Below, piece by piece: positions 1 to 12,781 of a stretch of DNA of 64,000 nt. Source of the DNA: Emydura subglobosa (Eukaryota > Chordata > Testudines > Chelidae); assembly GCA_007922225.1 (NCBI GenBank), contig ML679958.1:54950838-55014837 (forward strand), written 5' to 3'. The notes below the pieces were generated by a model. It did not search any database, had not been told where the DNA came from, and was given only the letters and a program-made list of their open reading frames with translations. Position 1 is the stretch's first letter, and every line of letters begins with the position of its first letter. Position numbers and translations under genes: made by a program.

Positions 1-80
1 TTCAGTGTTTTCGAGTTATTTTGGATCACTGCTTCTGGAACCTCAAGTGTCAGCTGGGATATGAAAAGATTTACTCCATT

Positions 81-172
81 TAGGGAGATCAGATAGCAAG
101 TGTGAAAAATCAGGACAGGGGGTGGGAGTAATAAGCACCTATATAAGACAAAGCTCCAAAATTGGGACTAGC
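81..172 (+). mobile_element. Truncated copy of a short TIR element (MITE), left part only
   Basis: This stretch matches the left part of the complete copy at 30995-31124: both share the sequence after the TIR (CAGATAGCAAGTGT, then CCTATATAAG and ACAAAGC). The left end TAGGGAGATCAGAT is a diverged form of the TIR TAGGGTGACCAGAT. The right TIR is absent, so the copy is broken. Identity rests on the in-window comparison; assignment to a superfamily is inference. Confidence 0.7.
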
Positions 173-239
173 TCCATTTGCTTTGCCTAGGAGGCTTTTC
201 CTGTTTCCCCATCTGATGCAGACCCTGCCTTTGTAACTA

Positions 240-600
240 CAAGGATAGAAAACTACAGCTGGTGCAGCGTGCAATGGCTCATTGTTTCAAAAGGGCAAAA
301 TGTATCAGCAGATACTGTAATATACCAGCATTCCATGATCTGCATTGGTTACCTGTGGACTTCTGAGTGAAGTTGTTTATGATCCATAAAGTCTGAAATT
401 GTCTAGAAATCATTGTTTGAGAGATTGCTTCTCTTTATAAGCCCCATTATGGAAACCTAACATCTTCTGGGCTCACCATAAGTCATGGGATTTAAACTTC
501 CCTTGGCTGGAGCTAGGGCAATGGAGAGCCTATACTTTTGGCACCTGCTTCTTTAAGGTCCATGAGTTGTGTTTACAAATATTGGGAACCTAAAGTGACT
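240..600 (+). pseudogene. Old non-LTR retrotransposon remnant, C-terminal end of ORF2
   Basis: Translation of the plus strand near 250-450 gives, with stops, a run resembling the C-terminal domain of Jockey-superfamily LINE ORF2 proteins. It has a VQRAMAH-like start, then an LHWLPV motif near 330-350 and a K-rich stretch after it. LHWLPV is a familiar mark of the region downstream of the reverse transcriptase in many LINEs. No catalytic domain remains, frames are interrupted and the start of the element is missing. A comparable remnant lies at 17310-17545. Confidence is moderate because only one short motif is well kept. Confidence 0.5.
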
Positions 601-2335
601 GATCTTTATACCAATAAAGACTAGAAATTAAAATAAAATCAATAAGGAATTGGTTGCTTTTACTGATGTGGGGTGCCAGGTATCTTGTTAAAGGAGGCCA
701 AGAAAGGTTTAAAATTAAAATGTACTTCAGTTTCCCCATACTATTCTACCAAAGATGTAAAAACCATGACATGAAAAGCCCAGCTATACAGGTTAGACCA
801 TAGTTTGCTGTCTATGCCCATTCAATCTTGGCCTCTGGGGACAATGTAAACAAAAAGCATATTAGAGACATATACAATATATTTTTGTGTTGGGTAGTCT
901 GTTGGGAACTAGACTCATTTCACATACTGTGAATCACTGAAGAACCATGAAAGGGTATGGATCATTTACCCTAATGATTACACAGCTACAGTATCTCAAA
1001 ATACATAGGATGTGTTGTATTTTAAATCTTAAAATAAGACACAATAAGGATTACAGAAAGGTTCTTTAATATTCCATCTTCTGAGTCTGAACTCTTAACT
1101 GCACCCTAAACTCTTTTTAAACCTATTTAGGACATGTCGCTTAATATTTACCTAGAAGCTCCCCTGACTTACTGGATTCTTAAACTTATAACCAGTCTGC
1201 TTCTCAAATATCCACTAAAATGGTGATTTTCTTTTTCCAGACCTTAAACCAACATATTAAAATTAATCATAAAGCAAATTTTAAATGAACAAAACATGAC
1301 AATGAAAATGAATGGAAGTATGAGATTAATTTTTCAGTGTTTGCAGTTCATTCCCCACCTGCATGACATACAGCACTGTACATTTCACTTTGTTTTTATT
1401 GTTTTTTTAATCCCATTAATTTCCTCCTCTCCCACCCCCTAGTCCTCTTACTGGACCTCTTACTGGACCTTCTCTTGTTCTTTATTTATTTATGGGGAAA
1501 ATACATATAGAAATCGCTACAAAACAACTGATACAAACCTTGTGTCTAAAGTTATCAAAACGTTACATTTTATTTAAAATTTTCTGCATTAATGTTTATG
1601 CATCAGCATTTCATTTACTGTTATTATTTTTTTCTGGGAAACAAAGCAGGATATATCTGGAGACCAAATTCAAGCCTCATGTTAATTCTGTGAAATGCAA
1701 TTTGTTGACTCCATCCCTTTAGAAATGTGCACTGCGTAGCATGCAGTATTCTTAATATGGCTAGATACTTCATATGAGAGTAATTTAATTGTCAGTTCTG
1801 CTCAACCATTGTTTAATGAATTCCTAACAATTTGAAAGGCAAGCTGTTGGAGGGCCATTATTAAATTTCATATTTGCTTTGCAGTTTTCTTCACTATTGC
1901 TTCATCTATTTAGGATTATGATGACATTAGCTTTTGATTTCCTTCAAAAATAAAAACATGAAGCTATGAATATTTGCTTCTTGCACAATGCAAAGTTTAA
2001 ATTTTTCCTTGCTCATGTTCATTGGCTTGAAAGAGAAAGAGAGAAAGAAAGAGGTTAATTTATGTTAAGAAGGATTCTCATTTAAGCTAAGGAGAGATGA
2101 TTATAACAAATCAGTAGGATAAAATGTGGGTATATAAGAGAAAAATAATGACAACATGCAAGATGAAGCGTACTGAAAGCATTAGGAAAATTTAAATAAC
2201 TGTGCCAGTAATTATTCTTATGGTATTAATTTTAATGGGTGATCCCTTGTGCTTGAAGTACGTGAAAGAGTAAGCAGGAACACTTGGTTGACATTCACTG
2301 TACTGTTCATTACTATATACATCTTTATCATTTCA
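600..2335. other. AT-rich sequence without recognised features
   Basis: I see no coding exon or clear repeat here. There is a short GA-rich run near 2028-2054. Short open frames in this stretch have no recognisable domain. Confidence 0.6.
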
Positions 2336-2339
2336 CCTT

Positions 2340-2780
2340 TTATTAATCTCTTCTCTGAGCTAAATTGACTTAATCTTTTTGTTCTCTCTTGCAATGGAAG
2401 TCTTTCCATATATATAAGAATTTTCATTTCCCTTCTCCGGATAAGTTTCTATTTTGCTATATCCTTTTTAGACTGCAGTGACCAGAGATGGGTACAACAT
2501 TCATGGGATTCACATCAGTATTATTCTATTTTATCTCTTTATCTTAACACAGCCTTATGTCTTGTAGACTGCCATTGTGCAGTGAGCAGATGTTTTCACA
2601 ATGACACCTAGGTCTTTTTCCTAAGTGGTTACAGTTAATCGAGAATCTATCAATGTATATAAGTAGCTCATGTTGTTCATTCCAATGTGCATCACATTCC
2701 CCTTATCTACGGTGACTTTCAACAGCTAGTGTCCTGTCTAATGTCTCGCTTTCTCAAGTCCTTCTGGAATTTATTTATAT
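2340..2780 (-). mobile_element. Old CR1-type LINE fragment (antisense)
   Basis: Read on the plus strand this is the reverse complement of a CR1 reverse-transcriptase/3' region. It contains in order the blocks usual for antisense amniote CR1: a TTTTTAGACT block, GGGTACAACATTC-like text, TAGACTGCCATTGTGCAGTGAGC, then a CACAATGACACCTAGGTCTT block and CAATGTGCATCACATT. These blocks also occur in the younger antisense copy at 22488-24105. Divergence is high and no frame is open. Recognition is from general knowledge of CR1 consensus text. Confidence 0.65.
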
Positions 2781-5255
2781 ATACAGGTTTTTTTATGGTA
2801 CTCATCATTACAGTATCTGAGCACCTTACGGACATTAAGAGGTTTTAGGAAGAATTATTATCCCCATTTCAATTTAAATTATCAGTTTGACACTTTTGTC
2901 TTTGAGAGCAGTGGGGGGGGGAGGGGAGTGGGGAGGCTGGTATTTCCCCTACTGCACTTTGCAGGTGGGTAGGGTGAAGAATGGAGAAGCTCTGCCTTGC
3001 TTGCTGGCACACAGAGGGTAGTAAGTGATCTGTTATTGGTCAGGTACATTAGCAGACTATGTCCCCCCAGGGGGAGGGGGAAGAATTATGAAAGGAATTA
3101 TGCTTCTCGTCCTGATTTCTCTCTGAGGACTAATTCCTTCCCTGGATTCCACTCACAGTGACACGATTACACACTGCTTCTTACACTGGGCTGTGCCTAC
3201 AGACATACTCTGGTTCTTAACTTATGCTGCTTCCATCAACTGTTCAAGTAAAATTTCCAGCCACATTTATTAAATGTATTTACTAAATACATATTAGAAT
3301 AAACTATTCCGTCAACTTCTAATCCGATACATAAAATAGAGTTCTCAATTAATTTATCCCACAACCCCAGGTATTCCAAATAATTTCCCTCACTTGTCCA
3401 TGTTTTCCATATGGATTTCCTTGCCATGATCAGCTGATTGAATATTCAAGGATCTGGAATTTTCTCTGTGTGTCAACTACTATTCTGTTGCATTGCCAAT
3501 GTCCTGTTTTATTGACTGCAATGGAGAGTGGCGGTTCGTAAGATGTGCAATTCGCCTTTTTAAAGATTCACTCCTGAATTGCATGATATTAAAATGTTGT
3601 AAATTTTACTCACCATTCCAGAGACTAAACTTTTTTCATGAATAACACTTCCTTTTTTTAATTAAAAAGCATGAATCTGCTACAGAAAAGGACATGTTCC
3701 TCTCTGTGCACTGACATAAATTCAGTTTCATTTATATGCTGTAACTTAGAGCAAAATTTGGCCCATTGTCATTTTCCTACCTACTCCTTGCATGACCTGT
3801 CCTCTGCTTTTAGGACCAATCTCAATTGACATCCTTGAACATTTGGCTCTTCTCTGACAAGGATTTCTCTTCTTAGTCCCCCTCAGGCATCAGCTCCTAT
3901 CCTGATTACTCAGATTGGGCACTGGTTCAAGGATTTGGATTTACAGGCATAGCAGTGAGTAAAGGATGAACAAGCCCATGGCAACATAGTGCATTGTGTA
4001 GAATACCCTGCATTCACCTCTGTGGTTTACTTCTTCATTAAGAGCTGCAGGCAAATGGCCTGTATTCCTCTGCAGGACTGATCCAAAAGAACAGTGCTTG
4101 ACACAGAAGCATAGTAATGGTACTATTTTAAGTTGTTTACTTTGAAGCTTCAGGATCTTGGTGAATTGTTTATCAGCATGTGAGATGCAATCAGTAATTA
4201 GAATTCTGTGAACCCTTCCAATTTAGTCTGAAATGTGTTCATGAAGTTTCTGGGTTAGACTTGTACCCAGGGCTTTGGACACTTTGATCTTTGAAAAGTT
4301 GGGATTAAAATGAACCTAAATTTCTTATGGTCCAATCCAGAAGGAAGCTTAGTATGATCATTTCACACAGGGTTCATTGGTTCACCAGAATAAAAAGTGA
4401 AACTTGCAGCATACTGGAAAATACCACAACCTGTCCCAGGTGACTTTTCCCAATGAACAGAGTTTGAAGTGAAAACATTCTGACAAACAGGAGCCTCACA
4501 ATTTTGACTAAATCCAATACAGCAAAACAAGATCAACAGACATTTCACAGTTACAAAGTAAGTTCTCATGTACCAGTAATGCTTCACGAAATTCAGTCAA
4601 ACTCAAACTAAGTAAGATTTTGAGCTTTCTTTTTCACATTGAGTTAAACATTTTGCATAGTCCTTGTGGCATTTAAATAGATTTCCTTGGTTTTGCTAGA
4701 GAATAATGTAGATACATAAACAGGCAAATGTACGTGATAACACATTTATACACAGTACCTACTACAAGTAAAGAACATGTGGGTCATAAATACCTGCCAC
4801 TCAAGCTCTAAACTGCAAACTATTTTCAAGTAATCCCCTACTCATATGACTGAATTCTAAAACCGTTGTTGCAGTATGACAAACAAAAGGTGACACACTG
4901 AATACTATGTTTGCTTTCCATCTTTTTTCCCCACCACTGTTGGATTTCTGCACTATCTGCTTCTCTCCTATGGTATATCATGTCAATAAATATAAAGCAT
5001 TAGAAAATGAAAAGAACCATATTATATTAGAGCTGGGATACCAGCAGCTGTAGGCATCAAAGTGGCAGCATTATACACCAATACAATGTATAAGTAAAGG
5101 AAAAATAGGTAGTTTTATGCTCCTCAGAGGAAATAACTTTCTCTGAAATAATTGACAAAGTAATTTTTATTGAGTTAGATCCCCTCTGAAATAAGAATTT
5201 CAAAGAAAAGAATTCCTGATATCCCTTATAAACTTGGTGTTTGTTTAAAATTTCT
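2781..5255. other. No recognised gene or repeat
   Basis: This is AT-rich sequence with a short G-rich run near 2909-2932. A minus-strand frame at 4363-4587 begins with a hydrophobic segment but shows no family signature, so I do not call it a gene. Confidence 0.5.
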
Positions 5256-5479
5256 TATATTATATTTAGGTCCAAAAGGGGCACAAGGGGAAGGTTAGAA
5301 AGCCCAAGGAGTCTTCCCCTTTGAGTCCCTTTATTGGGCATGGACATAATGAAAGTCCTTGTACTCCTCATACAGAGCCTATGCATTTGGTGCTAGGCTC
5401 CCCAAAGAGGGCAGGAAGAGTCAGGGAAGGGACAGGGATTCCAGCCCAGAATGAGGACTGGGAGGACGGTGGGAACACA

Positions 5480-5993
5480 CTTCCCTCTATTGTGTCCAGT
5501 TTTGGGCCCCCCATTACAGATAGGATGTGGACAAATTGGAGAGAGTACAGAGGAGGTCAACAAAAATGATTAGGGGGCTGGAGCACATGGCTTATGAAGA
5601 GAGGCTGAGGGATCTAGGCTTGTTTAGTCCGCAGAAGAGAAGAATGGAGGGGGGATTTGATAGTAGCCTTTAACTACTTGAAAGGGGGATCCAGGGAGGA
5701 TGGGGCTAGGCTGTTCTCAGTAGTGGTAGATGACAGAACAAGGAGCAATGGTCTCAAGTTGCAGTGGGGGGAAGTCTAGGTTGGATATTAGGAAAAGCTT
5801 TTTCCACTAGGAAGGTGGTGAAGCACTGGAATGGGTTACCTAGGGAGGTGGTGGAATCTCCATTCTTAGAGATTTTTAATGTGCAGCTTGACAAAACCCT
5901 GGTTGGGATGATTTATTTGGGGTTGCTCCTGCTTTAGCAGGGTGTTGGAGTAGATGACCTCCTGAGGTCCCTTCCAACCCTAATCTTCTATGA
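5480..5993 (+). mobile_element. CR1 LINE, 3'-terminal fragment (sense)
   Basis: The sequence follows the 3' end of CR1 closely: a TTTTGGGCCCC block, the region encoding the end of ORF2 (AGAAGAGAAGAATGGAGG, TTGGATATTAGGAAAAGC, CACTGGAATGGGTTACC), and the 3' tail running to GAGGTCCCTTCCAACCC and the terminal TTCTATGA. CR1 elements end in short ATTCTATG-like repeats and not in poly(A), which fits the end at 5993. The copy is 5'-truncated, as is usual for CR1. It is fairly well preserved. Confidence 0.9.
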
Positions 5994-6790
5994 AATGAAG
6001 GTCAATGGCAGCACTCCCTCTGCATTCCAGGAGGCATTATGCCACTCAAGGCTCAATGCATCCTGGAGTTTTCTGCTGGGTTCATGAACCCATGTACTGA
6101 ACCCTAATGGAGGCTGTGGCTTAGTACCACAACTCAACCTTAAACCTCAGCCTTATTTGACCTCAAAGGAGTTGACTCAGCATGAAACACCATTTCCAGT
6201 ATGACATGAGTGCTCACTCTCCTTTCAAATCCGTCCTCATAACCGGCTTGCTTTTCACCTCTGATGGACTCACTATCTGCTCCTCCGCTCTTCCTCTACC
6301 GCTTCTCAGTGTAAAACATTAGAATAATGTCTATGATCCTTTCATAATAAAATGTGAGTCACATTCTCTTTCCTGTAGCACTCACTGGATCTTACCCCAC
6401 CCATTTTCTTTGTCCCATATCTTCAGATCTGTCTGCAGAAACTGTAAACTCTTAGACAGAGGGGCCTTGTCTGTTTTAACCTCTGTGATGTACTATTTGA
6501 ATTTAAAATGTTATTTACATTTGTACTTAGGATATGCCTAAGAATAAATAATAATGTGCTTAACTGATAGGAAATGCCAGAAAATAAGTTGTGCAGCCTA
6601 AGAATGTCTCATTTCAGAATACAAGTGTAGACATTTTGCATCACTAGTCAAGAAGAGATTTGGAGAGTAATGTGTTTAGTAAGTCTAGCCACATATATGT
6701 GTAATTGCAATGAAATGGCTCACAGAAGTTCCCAGATGTAACAGAATATGTCCATTTTTTCACTGGAGTAGTTGAAGGGAGCAGGATTTG
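5994..6790. other. No recognised gene or repeat
   Basis: This is ordinary non-coding sequence between the CR1 end and a hAT-type MITE. I see no long open frame or convincing motif. Confidence 0.5.
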
Positions 6791-6798
6791 GGTAGGCC

Positions 6799-7203
6799 AA
6801 TGGCTCTCAACATTTACAGACATCTGCACCCCTTTCAGGAATCTGATTTGTCTTGCATACCCCCAAGTTTCATCTCACTTAAAAACTACTTGCTTACAGA
6901 AATACACAGCATGCTATTACCGAAAAATAGCTTACTTTCTCATTTTTACCATATAATTATAAAATAAGTAGATTGGAATGAAAATACTGTACTTACATTT
7001 CAGTGTATAATATATAGAGCAGTATAAATAAGTCATTGTATGTATGAAATTTTAGTTTGTACAGACTTTGCTAGCGCTTTTTATGTAGTCTGTTGTAAAA
7101 CTAGGCAAATATCTAGATTTATCTAGAATATCTAGTTGATGTACCCTCTAAAAAACCTCTTTGTATGCCCAGGGGTACATGTACCCCTGGTTGAGAAGCA
7201 CCG
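6799..7203. mobile_element. Non-autonomous hAT-type DNA transposon (MITE), about 405 bp
   Basis: The left end reads AATGGCTCTCAAC and the reverse complement of the right end reads CGGTGCTTCTCAACC. Both are variants of the CAGTGGTTCTCAACC terminus of vertebrate hAT-Charlie-type elements. Flanks are GGTAGGCC (6791-6798) and TGTAGGCC (7204-7211), an 8-bp target-site duplication with one mismatch, as expected for hAT insertion. The interior is AT-rich and non-coding, so the element depended on transposase supplied elsewhere. Just inside the right end is a palindromic run, GGGGTACATGTACCCC (7172-7187). Confidence 0.85.
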
Positions 7204-7211
7204 TGTAGGCC

Positions 7212-8335
7212 ATGAGGAGGACCTCAGCACAGCCCAGCATTACAGCCTCTCTCCACTCACCAGAACAGCCAAGTTTGGATGGAAACAGATGAAGGCACTG
7301 GAGAGAAGTGTGGATACAAAAAATAGTTCTGTCAATATACAGATCCACAAGCAATGAACGAGGGAGTGGAACTTTCTACCAAGCAGTTCAGATGCTGGTT
7401 TATATATTTCAGGAGGATTACTCCCACCCATTCCCCATGATCTTTTCCCCCATAACAAGCCTGACTATCCATCCTTAATGTAGTGTAAGGATGGGTGAGA
7501 TATCGACCTTAAGACTGGAAGGTAATAAGCAAGATAGACACAAAACAATTCCAATAATGGACATACCATGCAACTTTCCCCATTAGATCTGTAAAGGCAT
7601 TTTACCAACATAGCCTCAAAAATTTTAGCAGCCAAAGTGAGGCTTCACAAAGATAAATAACACAGCTTTCCTTTTTCTGTCTAGTGCCTGACAACAAAAT
7701 AATAATGTGTTTGCTGAGCATTTGTCACTTTAATGATCTCAATAACCCTTGGTTCAGTACAGGAGGTAGGGGACTACTTATAGCCAGCATACAGCATTAT
7801 GGAAATAATTAAACATAAAAAAATAAATCTACGCTGCACTCCAAATCAAAATACATGCATCCTTATAAAACAAAATCTCCTTTCTGAGGCATCCAAAAAA
7901 AAAAAAAAAAAAGAACCCCATACTCAGAAGCAATGATTCAGTGCTGATGAAAGACTAGGTAAACTAAATTATTGACTGTGTTTTCCTTCCTGAAGACCAA
8001 GGACACATGATCCAATAATGATCTACATGTGGGAGAGTCCTCTGGATTCAGATCTCCCCATTTTCATGAGTGGTGTGAGGGGGATGATTAAAAGTGCTGC
8101 TTCCATGGAAACCTCATCCTGTGCTTGCCCTGCACAGACATCCCTTTGCTTGAGATCTGTAAGGATAGAGCTCTGAAGATTTCAGGACAGAGAGCTGGGA
8201 CAGAGCTTTGTCAGACTGCAGAATCAGTGTGAGGATCTGGAGAATAGATTGATCTGCTCTCTGCAGCATTAGCCCCTGCACTGCTTCTAAATTTTTTGCA
8301 TACGGTGTAGTGCCATGGGGAGCTACACCACTTCA
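7212..8335. other. No recognised gene; one poly(A) run
   Basis: The only notable item is an A-homopolymer near 7895-7912. Overlapping short frames on both strands near 7136-7458 have no recognisable domain. Confidence 0.5.
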
Positions 8336-8339
8336 TAGA

Positions 8340-8465
8340 GCGTGAAGCTAGAAAGGAGCCACAGATGTCTAGTCTATCTTGTATATCACAGACTACCAAT
8401 ACCATCCAGCACCCACACACTAAGCCCCAACAACTGAAATGAGATCAAAGTATTACAGTTCTCCA
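8340..8465 (-). mobile_element. Possible CR1 3'-end fragment (antisense)
   Basis: The blocks AGATGTCTAGTCTATC, ATATCACAGACTACC and ACTAAGCCCCAACAAC resemble, with many changes, the antisense CR1 3' region seen better preserved at 12782-13200. No terminal repeat is clear. This is a weak call based on patterned similarity. Confidence 0.4.
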
Positions 8466-8469
8466 GTTC

Positions 8470-11240
8470 CCCTTTGTGGCTGCTATGGGAGCAGCACAGC
8501 CCCTTTGTGACTACTGTGTGATGCAGAGCCCACCATCTCCACCACCACCTCCAGCCAACGGCAGTACAGCTCTGTCAGGATCTGTGCTGTCAGCAGTATC
8601 TATCCTTTCAGGCAGATATTGACTTCCTGCAGAAAGGGGAGAGTCCCTTCTCCATTGAACCCCAAAATTGAGGTGTTAGAAGGAAGGGCACAACCTTCCA
8701 AATCCCTTCCCCCAGAATTACCTGCCTTGATACAGAATTGCTCAGAGACCTCTTAAACAGTTCCATCTTTGCTTTCTACATTAACCAATTAAATTGTATA
8801 TAGATTCCAGGAATAAGGAAGGGTCCCTGAGTTATTACATTTCTTAAAGGAATAAAACTAAAATGTGAGTTCAAAACTCAATAACAAATGACTTCAAGCA
8901 TTTTACCCTTTACCCATCTGCTCCCCTGGACCTTTACACTGTATTCCTCATAGCCTTAATAAAAAAATTAAATTTCAGCTAGTGACTCATGCATTCCACC
9001 ATTCTTGATCTAGTTCACTTACAGTGTAGTAGCCAGAGGATATATCTTTCAGGAAATGATTTCATATCCCAAAGAGAGGTATCATCGAGAATTTCCTTGG
9101 TCAACTCCTTACAGTAAAAGAACCATTAATTCACTAATTGGAGACTCACTAATCTCTTCTTGAGTAGAAGGTGATGTAAATCTTGCATCTCCCTGCATAT
9201 CCCCTAATGCTGTGCAGCCACTTTGTACCACAATGCTGGCATCATTTCACTCTAAAGTGGATTTAACCAGTCCAGGGAGGATCACGCTAGCGTAAGAGCA
9301 ATTCTCTACTGGAATAGAAATAATATCTGAACTTGCTCCATTCACATTCCCCCCTGCTGATTTAGGAGGTGTGGCCACAGGAAAGGGGGACTTAGTCAGG
9401 ATTCACATGCACTAAGCCAGTCCTTGGCTGTATCCAGGCCTTTATAACTGTTGTATCTGGAGAAAGACAGAGAAGTCTGAGGGCTATTCTAGCACAGTAC
9501 AAGCAGGACTGACCAGCACAGAGCACCCGCTGGATCAGGGGGGTGAAACAATGAACTTTAAGTAATCTTTGAACATCTCCCCTTAACTTTCTCTCTGTGC
9601 TGTTTAATCACAACCCATAGCCTGGTTTATTATCTTTTATACCAGTCAATAGAAATCCTCTCTTTTCTTCCTTAACGCTAATTCCTAAAATCATGTCCCT
9701 TCATTATTGGTTTTATAATTGAACACTTCATACTTCCGCTATACATTGTCTCTATGCAACAAGTGTAAGTGATTTTTCACTGTTACTGGACCTATCCACT
9801 TGGTTCACATTTGGGGGTACAGTTTGTATGGTGCCTAAACTTGCATTCTTTTGTATATTGCAGTAAACAATTTTCTTTTGGCCAGAGCCAATGAATTCTT
9901 CCTTCATGACCCTGAGTTAGTGTAGGATATTTTTAAGCACAATTAATAATTTTACTTATAATAATGCTTATGTTGAATCTCCACCTATGTTATTTTTCTT
10001 TTAAATCACCTTTAAGAAGTCTTTTTAAAAAGTTGCCACCTTAGACAAGCCCCTAATATGCCTAAAGAAACTGAGACACAGGAAACTGATTGAGTTTAAA
10101 AGTTTGTTGTGTTCTTCCTGAAGAATAAAATGAGATATCATAGGAAAAAAAGTGCTGCTTAGCCTCCATCTAAATGGTCTGATCAAATTAGCAGGTTAAC
10201 TGCTTAGACATAGAATCAATGCTGGTCTATTTTTCATAATGGCATATTGAAGGACCAAAAGGAACTTACAGAAATCCTATCTATTTCAAATAGATATTCT
10301 CTTCTTTGTGATTAATCCACCAATACCTTTTATCTATGTAGGGCTCCATAACACCTTGCCATGTCTCAGAGGAGATACATTGGGACCAGTGCCCAGTCCA
10401 CTGTTCAGACCATAATGTTGCCTTAAAGGATGTAACTGGGTATATGATTTTATGTAGACATGTTAATACACATATTAATATAGTGTATTATAGTAACCAA
10501 TCTATAAGGTACTTTTAAATTATTTTTAACTTCAAGCAATATCCAAGGCACCTCAATTCTCCTTTTACATTGATCAAATCCAAAATCCAGAGTTTAAATA
10601 TAGTTCCTTCCCAATTATTTTACAATGTGAGAAGTTAGAGACCATTGTATAAAAGCCATTTGCTACATCACTTGTGGATAAAACAGATCAATTTCTTTAT
10701 TGCATTTGGGTGAGGATGGAACAATTTTAGCCTTAAAAGGCATCATGCCATGTATATTCCTGTTACTTATGCATCTTAAAACTCTCTCATACTTTACCTG
10801 GCAACATACTTTATCACCCCTGACTCCCAGTGGGTGGTTACAAAACACACAAAAATGAAAGAAATGGGAACTGTATTTCTCAAACATACAAATGTAGGAA
10901 GTCAAATATACTGGGTCGTATATACTGAACAAAGGAACAGATTAGTGAATGGTCAAAGTACATTTGTTTTCATGATCTTTCTGTGGCCACATAAAAGAGA
11001 AGATGATAATTAACATGGTCACTCCATCACATTTTGCAGGAGTGGACTAAACTGAACACCTCCTACCCTTTCTGCCCATAATTTAGTGTGTCCCCTGTCC
11101 TCCAGATAGACTTCTGGTAGTGTGCATGTGTTCTTTTCTCTCTAAGATTCAGCTGCTTAATCAGAACTAAGTATTTTGAATGTTTCACATTATAACCACC
11201 AAAATCATGTGCTAAATCCATGTTCAGGCAGTTAAATAAA
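8470..11240. other. No recognised gene or repeat
   Basis: I see no exon-like frame with a known domain and no clear transposon end. The sequence is AT-rich with short frames only. Confidence 0.5.
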
Positions 11241-11246
11241 AGGAGC

Positions 11247-11320
11247 CTGATTTTCAAAGGTGCTGAAGCCCCACGTACTTCACTGGCACATTCAGAACCT
11301 TTGAAAAATTTGGCTTCAAT
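11247..11320. repeat. Short palindromic element (MITE-like)
   Basis: The left arm GATTTTCAAAGGTGCTGAA is mirrored about 50 bp later by TTCAGAACCTTTGAAAAA, so the segment could fold on itself. The arms match a palindromic dispersed repeat that I associate with turtles and crocodilians. There is no coding capacity. Confidence 0.55.
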
Positions 11321-12780
11321 ATATCCAATATTCAATAAATCCCTCGACTTCTTAGCCCACCCTGTAGAGGTGGTTTGCATCCTCACCATGTTCATGCTTT
11401 ACGTAAAGATTCCTTTTGTCAGGTTCCTTTACTAGGTCCATGGCAAATTAAACCTATAGTTCGTGTGGATAGCCTCGACTCTACAAAATAAAATCAAAAC
11501 ATAAATCTAGATGTCTGTTGACACAAAGTCAATTGTTGACTTAAAACTATAAAAGCCTGGCTGAAGTGATCTGGGGCCAGGCAGCTCTCCAAGTTATGAA
11601 AAATGACATAATATTTTAAAAAGACACACTACCACATCAGTGTTGTTCACTGGCTTTAGTCAAGATAGGGAAGCATACAACAAATGACAAACACACCTGA
11701 ACTCTTTTTTTCCACCCCTTTAAAAATAAAGCACTACAGTATTTTACAGTCATAGTCCAAAATATTACAGCTTCCAGTAGTTACAGTGTTTGGGGGGATG
11801 ACTGTAGAGTACTGTACTATTTTTATAAAGGCTCAAAGAGGTTATAGTTGAATTATCTCACGCATCTAAATCAAAGATCTGCCTTTTACTAACCCCTTAA
11901 TACACCATCCCTCCTGTCCCTGACTCCATCCATCTTCTTCCTCTTTAACTATTCCTTTCTATCAGCCAACATGTATTCTTTGGTATCACTACCTACCTTC
12001 ACAGGGCTATTGTGAGGATAAATACATTATAGATGGGGATAAATTATATTACTGGGGACTATATAAGTACCTTAGGAAGATTGTACATTTCCCAGAAAGT
12101 GCTCTGTTATTTTCAAGTGATGTTATGCTGTCTTCAGCTAATATGTTTCAGTGTGTCCCACTAACCCTTTAATCAGGAGAGTTGTTATATTTTTCTTAGT
12201 ACGATGAGCCAGATTGTCAGCCACGACATTAATATGACGCCTAAAAGCATTTATGCTCACAAAAACGTGCGAGCTCTGTTTAACCATCCATTTTGCGGAA
12301 TTACTTTTGTAGATGCACAATAAATAGCTGAAGCTGAAAAGTGGCCTTTTGAGGTAAGTGAGGCCTGGAATCTGTCTGTTTACCAGAGCTAATCAGTTGA
12401 ATCACTCCACAATGAATAAATATTGCAGAAAATACAGGCCAGTGCATACATTTTCCAAAAGTGACTAGTGATTCTGAATGCATTCTCTGAAAATCAGGCC
12501 CTTTAATGTGGCTCTAACAAAAACAGAGACGACACTTGAGATCTCATCATTGTTGAAATTTTAGGTCCAGATTCACTAGCACTAATGCAATTACATGTAA
12601 ATTTACCCAGAGTAGCTGTCACCTAAGCTTGGGGTTTCTTCTGTAGTGGAGAACCCCACTAGCAAAGGCTGCAGAGGAAATGTACTTTTTCTTCTAGTTT
12701 CTCAAATACTGTGGTGATGGATGTGACATGAGAACCCAGAAAGAGAGACATACCATCCTTGGTAATACCATTGCTTCCCT
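11321..12780. other. Mostly unrecognised; possible MITE fragment near 12450-12515
   Basis: Near 12450-12515 the text TTTTCCAAAAGTGACTAGTG followed by CTGAAAATCAGGCCC resembles one end of another palindromic dispersed element. The rest of the interval shows nothing I can name. Confidence 0.4.
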
Positions 12781-12781
12781 T

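Noticed and set aside
4363..4587. 74-codon minus-strand frame with a hydrophobic N-terminus resembling a secreted peptide
   Set aside because: It has no splice-site or promoter context, no family motif, and short frames of this length are expected by chance. The cysteine pattern alone is not enough.
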